The notes below the pieces were generated by a model. The model was not told the DNA's origin and did not search any database. It saw only the letters and a program-made list of their open reading frames with translations. Shown one piece after another: positions 55,413 through 64,000 of a stretch of DNA of 64,000 nucleotides (its first letter is position 1; every line of letters starts with the position of its first letter). The stretch is from the NCBI GenBank assembly GCA_949775045.1, contig OX459104.1, forward strand, positions 10,091,655 through 10,155,654, given 5' to 3'. The position numbers and the translations under genes are program-made. Origin of the DNA: Metridium senile. Lineage: Eukaryota; Cnidaria; Anthozoa; Actiniaria; Metridiidae.

Positions 55413-58400
55413 CTATACCATGTCAGAGACGTCGCTTTCTACATCGCTAATATCAAAGGGTATCGTATAGCCATCGTTATCTTCACCCATCTCAATCATT
55501 TCTACATAGGGTGAGTCTTTTGTCATCACTGCCTCAATGATCTTTATGATGTCACTGAACGATGGTCTTTCCTCGGCGTGCTCGTTCCAGCAGCTTTTCA
55601 TAACTTTGTACCTAGTGTAGAGACATTGGAAATCATTTGGAAAAAAAAGGATCCTTAGATGCATATGTCATAGATGGTGAAGAAGTCGCTCGCTTGTTGC
55701 TGTTAACTGAATTCAAAACCTAGATTGTCCATGACTGAATTCAAACAAAACTGTGAATAGTTCATATATGTAAGCTGCGTTTGCTCGATGCTGTGTTCTC
55801 TCATTTTAAGTTTTAGTGTTATTTTTCCTCAACAAATTCCACTTGTGAGCAGTGTTCTATGTTGAAACATCCAGTTAAAATGTTAGTTGTCTGAGTTTCT
55901 GGCTACAACATAGTCACAACATTTTATTTTATTATTTTATTATTCAATACGCTGGGTTGAAAAATAAAATATTATAAGTAGAAATTGATAGCTTTTGAGA
56001 TCATATATTAGAACAATATTAATGTATATCAAAATAGCTTACATTTCGTCTGGACACAGATCCGGTTTTTCCATCCTGTTACCTTTTTTAAGGAAGCGCA
56101 AAAGTTGCTCGATATAGAGAGTATTGTAGGGTAGCTTTCCTTTCAATCAAATTCAACAAAAGCAAACAATTAAGAAGGCTTCCTACAGTTTTTCTAGTGC
56201 TTCACCGGTCAACTTTAAACGGCTGTAGATCTGATATGCAAACACCCACAGCTTTCACACATAGCCCACTTGTTACATAAAGATTGAAGTTTGTGAGGGT
56301 GTGTCTTTTGTTTACATCGGCGTTACCATAGCGACGAAACAATGACATCGCGGTTTTTGATTAGCAGCAATTTTACGCGATTTTGAATAATTTGAGAGGC
56401 AATTTTTTAAGCTACAAATTCACTCTTTCTTATTTACCAAACAATAACTTTGCAAAGAAAACACCCTAACAATCCCTTTGACTGCACAAATCTTGCTCCA
56501 ACTTTAGACTACACGTCCGCAAAAGTTCAAGTCGGAAGGTGCTTTGGATTACCGTCATTGTGCTCCAACGTAGACACAAAATCGGGCTGATTTTTAGCAA
56601 AAATCCTGAAAATAACGCTCAATGAACTTTAAGAAAAACCTGTCAAACGATTTTTTTACTAACTTCCGTGAGTTAGACTTGAGGATATTTTCAATACACT
56701 GTCCAAGCGCCTACTTGATTGAAGATTTTTAAGATACTCAAATAAAATTCCAAAGTTGGGCATATGTTGTGTAACCCTGCGCTCAAGATTCTAGGTTCAT
56801 GTTGATGTTTGCAAGCTCACATTCCAGCATGAAGGCATGCTTCAGTATGCTAATTAGAGGCATGGCGTGGCCATGGTGTCACGCTTTTCACTCCGCTGCG
56901 CTGCCGTACGTGTGTTTTGCGTAAAAATCATTTCCACTGTTTTACACTGCGTAAAAAATGGTGTTCAGACACCAAAACAAAATTACACTACTTATTTGAA
57001 ATCTGTTTTTCTTAGAGGAATATTAAATCACACTTATACACTGAGAAGTAAGCACATTTTATTCAATATATTTTATAGCTGATTTCTTTCTGCGAAGACA
57101 GTATTTGGCTTGCAATTTAATTGTATTGAAGTCAAAAATGTAATTGCAAAATCACAATAACAAATTGTGTATTTCTAGTAGCAAATGAACAATTCAGTTA
57201 TAGCGCGTATTATATATTGATCTCTTATCGCGGACAACAATTTATAAATTCACACGTATCATCCGCTACATTGCGGACCATTCTGGTTCTGCTGAAAAAC
57301 AAGCTTACCCTGGGTATCAGAGGGTTTTTTCTATCAACTTTTGCATTTGTAAATCTGACGAATTTACAAACATTTATTATCAAAACTAATTACAAACACG
57401 CAATTAAGAAAACCCTATTGTTTTCAGTTTAGCAAACTAAATCTTATCAAGATAATTTATTGTAATTTGTTAAAAACAAATCATTTAAAAAAGTACTTTT
57501 GTAGTTTTGTTTTGGTGTCTGAAAACCATTTTTTACGCAGTGTAAAACAGTCGAATCAATTTTTACGCAAGACACACGTACGGCAGCGCAGCGGAGAGAA
57601 AAGCGTGACACCATGGCAACGCCATGCCTCTAATTAGCATACTGAAGCATGCATTCATGCTGGAATGTGAGCTTGCAAACATCAACATGAACCTAGAATC
57701 TTGAGCGCAGAGTTACACAACATATGCCCAACTTTGGAATTTTATTTGAGTACCTTAAAAAGCTTCAATCAAGTAGGCGCTTGGACAGTAGAGAGTTTAG
57801 GATCCACATTTACGGGAACGTGAAACGTCAGATTGGCCTTTCTAATATTGGTTTAAAAGGTTATTTTATTTTATTTTATTTTATTAGATTTTCCTTCCTA
57901 CGAAGGCAGGGGCACCACAACAGCTTACGCCAATTACTGTGGGCCCTGTAGTATGCTGAGACCTGACTGTTGTGCCGGGAGACAATCCCCTGCTCTTTTC
58001 GAAGAGCACAACAGAATCTTTTACGTCCACCTTATATAGGAATTAGAGTGAAGGCAGACGGGACCTCCGGATTTACGTCCTTATCCGAGAAGACGAGGCA
58101 CTGAGAGAGTGAAGTGTCTTGCCCAAGGACACAACGCAATCGCCCGGGCCGGGAATCGAACCCAGACCAGTAGGCCCAGAATTCGATCCCCTGACCACTA
58201 GACCATCACGCCTCAAATAACTGTGCAAAAGATCGCAATGAATAAAATGTGTATTAAATATCCTCAAGTTTAACTCATGCACGGTCCGGAAGTTAGAAAA
58301 AAATCATTGGACAGGTTTTTCTTAAAGTTCATTGAGCGTTATTTTCATGATTTTTGCTAAAAATCAGCCCAATTTTGTGTCTATGTTGAAGCACACTGAC

Positions 58401-61400
58401 AGTGATCCAAAGTACCTTCCGACTTGAAATTCTGCGGACGAGTAGTCTAAAGTTGGAGCAAGATTTGTGCAGTCAAAGGGATTGTTAGGGTGTTTTCTTT
58501 GCAAAGTTATTGGATGGTAAATAAGAAAGAGTGAATTTGTAGCTTAAAAAATTGCCTCTCATATTATTCAAAATCGCGTAAAACGCTGCTAATCAAAAAC
58601 CGCGATGTTCATTGTTTCGTCGCTATGGTAACGCCGATGTAAACAAAAGACACACCCTCACAAACTTCAATCTTTATGTAACAAGTGGGCTATGTGTGAA
58701 ATATGTGGGTGTCTGGATATCAGATCTACAGCCGTTTAAAGTTGACCGGTCAAGTACTAGAAAAACTGTAGGAAGCCTCCTTAAATATACATATATATTA
58801 ATTAAAGAAAGGTGCTTAGGGTAAAATTGGTTTTCAGCAAACAACAATTAAATTTACTTATTGTTTGAAATATCTGACGTGGAACTTCCAACAACCGACT
58901 TCGAAATTATTGAGAATATAAGCTTGAGTATGACCAAATAGCACTAACCTATTTTCGTGTGTTCACTTACCGATCGAGTATATCTCACAAAGAACTACAC
59001 CATAAGACCATCTGTAAACAATACAACATACTTTATTACCATATCATCAGCCACAGTATCTATATCCACAAACGTAATATTATAGTGCAAACACTATGTA
59101 TCTTTGAAATACAGAATCAAATTGCTAATGTCGAGTAGAGCACAAATACGATATCCATGAAATGAAATCAAATAGCTAAGTACTGTGAAATATAGCACAA
59201 ACACTATATCCATGAAAATAAAATAAAATTGCAGCGAACTTAGCTATTATTTCAATCTCAGGATCTCCCTCTTTAATAATTTTTAAAATATAAATGAAAT
59301 TATTTACACATCACTATAACTGGAAAACGTCTGGTCTTCAAGAGCTTCAGGTGACATCCATCTTACAGGCAGTTTACGACGTCCAAGTGCTTGATACAGT
59401 TTATCCTGATAGTTTACTTGACGAGAGAGTCCAAAATCAGCAACTTTTGCGATAAAGCCATCAGCGACGAGAATGTTACGTGCAGCGAGATCACGGTGAA
59501 CGATTCCTTTTGACGACAGGTATTCCTACACAACACAAAAAATAATCAAACACACAAATATACCATTTGAGTGGGATATAAATGAGTAATTATTACTCTT
59601 ACGTGGAGCTACCAAACTAACTCACATTTTGATTTGGGTGATCCAAAAGAAATAATGAATCACAAGACCAAAATAATTTATATTGCAAGCAAAAAACACT
59701 GCACTTGAAACATGACCAGCTTAAATATATTCGTTATTCAGAAGGGACTTGTACAATGACCACATTACAGCAATTTGTATTACCATTCCCTGTGCAATTT
59801 GCCATGAGAAGGAAATGAACTCTTCCAACAAACTTTCCAAACTTTGTTTCGTGCCATTGCCTTCATCGGAATTTGATGATTCATTGGTTGAAGACGGACG
59901 AAACTTGACGTACGTCTAAAAACAACAAGAATATGCGATCAAATTTTCATTGCCTAGCTTGTGGAATTGTGAAACACTTACCTTGTTGCGTTTGTCTTTC
60001 AGAAAATTGAGCAAATCACCGTGTTCTGCAAACTCCACAACTAAAAAGAGTTGCTCTTCCTCTTTCGTACAACAGGCAATAATTGCAATGATGTTTTTAT
60101 GGCAACCAACAGTTTTCATGAATTCGATCTCGCGAAGGAATTCACACTGCTCTTGTGCAGATGCTCCTTCTGCAAGTTAAACATTTGATAAGGTAGTTTT
60201 TTACATTTTAGTATGTTTAGTACTAGTATAGTTTAATAAGCGAGCAGGAGTGTTTTATCAGGTTTAAAAGCCCAAGGGATTTTAAACCAAGTAAAACACG
60301 TTCTGCGAGTTTATTGAACGGCTTAAAAAACTCATTAGTAATTCATGACCATTTTGTCCAATATCCATGAAACAAAAGAAAACGGAAGTTTGTTTGCATT
60401 TGGGAATTGATCTAAACTAATAATAGAGGAATGCTAACCAATTTGAATGCTAATGAACTTGATGGCATTTCGTTGCAAACTTTTCATCGATTGACTCAGT
60501 GGCATAATGGCTTAAAGCTCGGATACAACCAAGCAGAAGATCTCGGTTCGAATCCTGGCATTGACACTCATGATCCAAGACTTATTTTCGCCAAAAATCT
60601 AAAAGTAAATTATTTGATGTTCAGTAGAGATGGGGAGGTTGGGGGAGGGTAATATCTGAATTATGGACATGAAGCATTATATAAGGACTCATGTGCCATT
60701 ATATAATGCTTCATGTTCATTTGCATTCCATTGTTCTTCTATTCTACACCATAATCCCTCCGCGTTTGAAACGTAGATTATGCGGTATACAATGCTTTCC
60801 TCGTGACCAGAGAGGAGCATCGGATTGGACAAAATGGTCATGAATTATTAATGAGTTTTTTTAAATATATATAACATAACGTTAAGTGCTAAATTATAAA
60901 GAAGCTGCTTGATGATTTGCTAAGATATTACAAAGTTTCTAAATGATCTGCTACGGCGCTTGAGGCATACATACATACAAACATTTTATTTGGATTCGAA
61001 TTTCAGATTAACATTACACTAGTATAATATCTTCGAATATGAAAAGAAGAAGAATTTACAAGATAAATAAATAAATATAATAATTATAATAATATAAAAT
61101 GATAAAACCAATTTGAGAGTATATTAGTCAGACGAATAATCATATCATCATATCATATCATAATTGTGGAATGACTGATTCGAGACAACTCTGCTCATAA
61201 TAAACGTTTGTACTGATTGTCTTCCTGAACAAGCCTAAAAAACACAGCTATTACATTGAAATAACTATACTTTAATTCAGAAAGTTCAGTTTCAAATTGA
61301 AAACTATTTAATTCAAAGCGTTTATCGAACATTCGCTCGCCGCAGCTGCCACGCATTGCTTTTTTGGATCAAACTCTTTCATCATTATCTTCATTTGATC

Positions 61401-62034
61401 CTTTTCTTGGCAATTAATCTACAAAACACTGTTTTGCAATACGAAAACTCAAAATCTACATAAGAATCACTACTCAGTTCCGAAGATGATATTATTATAT
61501 CTAGATTTTTAAACCAAATACTATCACGTTTTCTATATAAAAGGTTTAACAAACTTGCAACTTCTACAATTTCTACACATTGTTTGTGTGATCATGAATG
61601 CCACGGACGTAATACTAAGCTTACGTCACACTTCAACGAAACACTCTGACCCCTGAGTTTGCATATGGTCCATGCGAAATCTGACTTGTAAAAAATCAGG
61701 AATTTGTTCAAATCGCGTAATTTTGTTCGCAGAAGTTCTTAAAAATGCTCTGAGGTTTGATACAAATAAGAATCTCGAAGGGGTTTGTTTGCATTTTAAT
61801 TTCCTCCTAAAGAGAATGTGCCTCGGGTGTATTAATACTGTTATTACCACTTACTTACCATGCAACATTTTAACAGCCACAATCATACTATTTTTCTCAG
61901 TTGGATGGGCTTCGGTTGTTGCAAGTGCATTTCTATCTATTTGTCCCTTCCACACCTTTCCAAAGGCCCCTTCACCGAACTCCTCCAGTAATTCTACTTG
62001 ATTGAAGTCAACTTCCCATCGATCGTTAATGGCC
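55413..62034 (-). CDS. Gene B: kinase exons
   Basis: Seven exons encode the whole tyrosine kinase. Differences from gene A: DFGLSR instead of DFGFSR, PVRWMSPEAL instead of PLRWTSPEAI, GAFG instead of GGFG, WSYGVVLCEI instead of WSFGVVLWEI, a 12-codon shorter beta2-beta3 segment and a kinase insert 2 codons shorter. The activation-loop tyrosines and the tail tyrosines (PYVEMIEM, DGYTIPFD) are unchanged, pointing to shared downstream partners. Between 56139 and 58971 the intron is filled by transposon E3. Confidence 0.85.
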
Positions 62035-62997
62035 CTGCAAAACGAGCTTAATCAAATACATATCCTTGGTACAATATATAACATAGAACTGCCTAAATAA
62101 CTTTGACCGGTTTTAATTTGCAATGCTTTCCAAGACGCGGTAAGGAAGCATCTTCTTCAATTTGAGTTTAAATGAATCATGTAATGCTAAAATATATTAA
62201 CAAATGTATTTATGTAAAATTATATTCATAAATACCAAAATTATTGTAACAATGTAAACAACAAAAATTTAAAAAACTATATGTTATTATTTGAGTGATG
62301 CCAGCAACTATTTATAACTGCATATTTGTAAAGTCCTTTAGATTTCAAACGAACCTTTTCTTTATTTGCTTTCTTTTTTTGATACACACGAAAAGCAAAC
62401 AAAATAATATAATGACTAGAACCCCGGAACCCAGTCCCACTCCAATTACAGTAATTGAAGAAACTTTTGGATCTTCTTGAGAGATGCTTGTGGGTGTTTC
62501 TGGTGAAGTGTTTACAACTCCCGTGGCGAGGGACATTTTTGGACCACTGGCTGCAAATGAGATTAAAAGGAAAAAAGCACAAATGTTTTATGTTAGATTG
62601 TTAGGGTTTTTTATTCTAATTTCACACAAAATATACTTACTCATAGTTTTACTTTGAAAAACCAACGCAATACTAAACCCTGCACCGACATGCTGGTGAT
62701 CAGACTTAAACTTCACCCATAATGACTGTCCAGTAGATGTTTGGTACTTATTCGGGGAACCTGTTTCCCTTGTTAAGTTCTTCAACACCAAAGCACTCTC
62801 ATCCATACCATCTCGTATCTCTAAATAGTCTCCTTGAGCCAAGTCAAACTTAGTCAGTACAAAGGCAACTTTATTATTTTGGGGTGCGCTGATGAGCCAC
62901 GTACATTCTTGGTCGTTTGTGTATCGTTCAGGGTAGAAAGGACTTTCGATAGGATTTTTATCACTAGATACTATTTTACGAGATGAGGAAGAACATG
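55413..62997 (-). CDS. Receptor tyrosine kinase B: CUB-like, TM, kinase (5' end outside window)
   Basis: Nine exons, 62641-62997, 62355-62550, 61859-62034, 59982-60169, 59784-59915, 59308-59525, 58971-59011, 56043-56139 and 55413-55611, are in phase and give 534 codons including the stop after a phase-1 start. Exon lengths 188, 218, 41, 97 and 199 equal those of gene A. The extracellular part is a CUB-like domain in place of F5/8C and FN3. The kinase has G-loop GEGAFGKV, VAVK, helix C REIEFMK, HRDLAARN and DFGLSR, and the same acidic tail. It should sit in the plasma membrane and signal like gene A, with a different ligand. The signal-peptide exon and any further domains lie beyond 62997, and I could not find them up to 64000. 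Confidence 0.85.
56174..58780. mobile_element. 2.6-kb TTAA-flanked TIR element (E3) in gene B intron
   Basis: TTAA at 56170-56173 and 58781-58784. Ends read G(A/G)AGGCTTCCTACAG on both strands, and the arms pair over about 830 bases, with GTAACGCCGATGTAAACAAA and GCTCACATTCCAGCATGAA among the matching blocks. A SINE interrupts the right arm (57858-58216). The unique centre, about 57010-57480, is non-coding. The matching intron of gene A lacks it. Non-autonomous. Confidence 0.85.
57858..58216 (-). mobile_element. tRNA-derived SINE nested in E3
   Basis: On the minus strand it begins GGCGTGATGGTCTAGTGGTC (A box) and continues with GGTTCGATTCCCGG (B box), the typical tRNA promoter pair. It then has a body with GTGTCCTTGGGCAAGACACT, a conserved motif I recall from several metazoan SINE families, and ends in a short (ATAAA)n tail at 57888-57858. 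The opposite E3 arm has no equivalent, so the SINE arrived after E3. Confidence 0.8.
60230..60318. mobile_element. Palindromic MITE, copy 2
   Basis: GAGTGTTTTATCAGGTTTAA pairs with TTAAACCAAGTAAAACAC, and GCGAGCAGG with TTCTGCGAG. It is a diverged relative of 43642-43746. It lies directly beside E6b in the gene B intron, as copy 1 lies about 450 bases from E6a. Confidence 0.55.
60327..60860. mobile_element. TTAA-flanked MITE with tRNA-like core, copy 2 (E6b)
   Basis: TTAA at 60323-60326 and 60861-60864 flank TIRs containing TCATGACCATTTTGTCCAAT. The + strand has TGGCATAATGG (60500-60510) and GGTTCGAATCC (60545-60555), spaced 45 bases like tRNA A and B boxes. The acceptor and T stems do not pair well, so it is tRNA-derived, not a tRNA gene. 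It interrupts the gene B intron between the N-lobe exons and is absent from gene A. Confidence 0.8.
61510..61800. repeat. Intronic dispersed repeat, copy in gene B
   Basis: Matches 9290-9580 in sequence and position (directly downstream, in gene direction, of the VAVK exon), including AATTTCTACACATTGTTTGT and AAATCAGGAATTTGTTCAAA. It was therefore inherited through the gene duplication. Confidence 0.7.
62355..62550 (-). CDS. Gene B: stalk and transmembrane exon
   Basis: Encodes a Thr/Ser/Pro-rich stalk (NTSPETPTSISQ), then DPKVSSITVIGVGLGSGVLV and a basic KKRKQIKKR. The second half aligns closely with gene A exon 13. The stalk is 25 codons longer, because B has no FN3 domain before it. Confidence 0.85.
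62641..62997 (-). CDS. Gene B: CUB-like domain exon
   Basis: The exon encodes a Cys start (CSSSSRKIVSS), NPIESPFYPERYTNDQECTW, LISAPQNNKVAFVLTKFDLA, DYLEIRDGMDES, and closes VKFKSDHQHVGAGFSIALVF. The SPFYPxxY and YLEIRDG...GxGFS pattern is that of CUB domains, which bind proteins or glycans. Two of the four usual cysteines are seen. Both borders are phase 1, the same as the F5/8C modules of gene A. Confidence 0.8.
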
Positions 62998-63218
62998 CTA
63001 AAAGAAAAATGCTGTAAGTACTCATCATCAGAATTTCATAAAACAAAAGAAATTAGTCTGTGATTTCAGTGATATCGTCCAGCTTTTGAGTGAAATTGTA
63101 AATCGCTTGAACACTCGCTCCTAATATTTGCATGTTGTAGGTTTGACTGATGTTTGACTTTTCAACAAGTTCTCCAGTTTGTGTTTATTCAAAAATATTG
63201 CAAAATGGATATGATTAA

Positions 63219-63361
63219 GTGGTAATAGAACTTCGTGTCGTGCAATTTTGGTCGGAAATCATACTTCATGTGATTAACAAATTGCACTACTCAGACGTGC
63301 AAATGTGTAATCACTCATATGATTTCAGACCAAATTGCATTCCACTCAGTTTTATTACCAC
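63219..63361. mobile_element. TTAA-flanked MITE (E5)
   Basis: TTAA at 63215-63218 and 63362-63365. Ends read GTGGTAATA and inverse TATTACCAC, with internal pairing of TTTTGGTCGGAAATCAT and ATGATTTCAGACCAAATT. 143 bases, non-coding, upstream of the visible part of gene B. Confidence 0.75.
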
Positions 63362-63365
63362 TTAA

Positions 63366-64000
63366 CTCTTTGACTACGGCGATTATTATTGGATTTTTGA
63401 CTATTTTTGATGCGAAAAGTTAAAAGATCGATTTCAATTTCAAATAAGGCGTTGTCAGAGGAACTGTTGCTGTTTCGAACTCCCAATGACTCAAGGTTTC
63501 TAGGAACGCCTTGCGGATTTTAGCTCGTCAGATTCCGAGTCAACACTTCGACCCTAAATTGAGCTAAAATCCAGTTTATAAGTGCTTTTTTAGTCATTTG
63601 CTACTATATACTTGAGCCCCTAGTCATGCTTCATTAAGTTTGTCTAGGCGGTGGAGACGCTCTTTTGGACGGACTCGAAGGTGGAAGACGATTTTACAAA
63701 GAAAATACCTCCCGCCGTTGTGTCCATTGACAATGAAGTCGTTGGAGTAAAATCGCTTTCCTAGTCGTCTTGTAGTAGATACCAGAACCAACCAAGGCAA
63801 TTTTAGTGAGCTTCGACTTGTAAAGATGGCAATCGCTGCAGTTTTTGTTCAGTTGGAGCGGGTGTGTGGGCACTTGTCAAGCCATAAAGAATTGGGGTCT
63901 AGGCCATGTGCTTTCCAAAATTTGCATAATTACCCACAATGCTTTTCGTTATTAAATAGAGAAACGCGTTTTTGCGTTAGTAGGCTAAAAGAAACGGCTG
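63366..64000. other. Unassigned sequence at window edge
   Basis: Probably an intron of gene B, since its first exon is not yet reached. No exon with signal-peptide or ectodomain character was recognised. Confidence 0.4.

Noticed and set aside
56867..57432. Small genes inside E3
   Set aside because: They fall in the inverted arms or the AT-rich centre and resemble no protein family.
58140..58216. tRNA gene on the minus strand
   Set aside because: It is the head of a SINE with a longer conserved body and A-rich tail.
60493..60565. tRNA gene
   Set aside because: A and B boxes are present, but acceptor and T stems do not pair and the unit is inside a two-copy TIR element, so it is tRNA-derived only.
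63000..63046. Signal-peptide start for gene B (MFYEILMMSTYSIFLLA)
   Set aside because: The hydrophobic reading overlaps a pyrimidine tract ending in TTTTAG that fits a phase-1 splice acceptor at 62998, so it is more likely intron. It remains a possible alternative start.

Overview
The window is animal nuclear DNA. It is AT-rich, its genes are split into many short exons with GT-AG introns, and most of it is transposable elements. Invertebrate, probably cnidarian, is my best guess: F5/8C (discoidin) receptor kinases, CR1/L2-like LINEs and several short inverted-repeat families look like those of anthozoan genomes. The species cannot be read from the sequence.

Two paralogous receptor tyrosine kinase (RTK) genes lie on the minus strand. 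Gene A (5257-35378) is complete. Twenty exons join in phase to exactly 1258 codons: signal peptide, four F5/8C domains, two FN3 domains, one transmembrane helix, a tyrosine kinase with a kinase insert, and an acidic tail. Gene B (55413-62997, cut by the right window edge at its 5' end) has nearly the same transmembrane and kinase exons, but a CUB-like domain sits outside the membrane. Kinase exon lengths, intron phases and even intron sequences are shared, so B and A are a local duplication whose extracellular halves differ.

The second theme is mobile DNA flanked by TTAA. An 8.3 kb element (45006-53286) has terminal inverted repeats (TIRs) of about 0.93-0.95 kb around a seven-exon gene of 1143 codons. 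Its protein has N-terminal Cys/His modules, a DDE/DDD-like core (D619, D702, D743; GKGxxD motif), a C2H2 finger, a homeodomain-like segment and a SAP-like C-terminus. I do not recognise it as any named transposase superfamily. A 4.5 kb element (26779-31234) has 1.1 kb TIRs, the same TTAA-GAGRCNGTCTC end, and one exon-like piece of the same protein family. A 2.6 kb element inside gene B (56174-58780) and smaller elements at 37106, 44205, 60327 and 63219 are also flanked by TTAA. The 44205/60327 pair carries a tRNA-like A box/B box unit.

Layout: 1-5256 satellite-like repeats and foldback elements; 5257-35378 gene A with introns holding MITEs, a 732 bp element carrying a zinc-ribbon-like exon, LINE copies, a 0.4 kb AT microsatellite and the nested 4.5 kb palindrome; 35400-45000 a graveyard of MITEs, an R4/Dong-like LINE tail inside TAA repeats, and a Crypton-like exon; 45006-53286 the large transposon; 53571-55224 microsatellites and a LINE 3' end; 55413-62997 gene B; 62998-64000 a small MITE and otherwise unassigned sequence. 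No rRNA, functional tRNA, CRISPR or prokaryotic features were seen. Exon boundaries were read by eye from splice consensus, phase and paralogue comparison.
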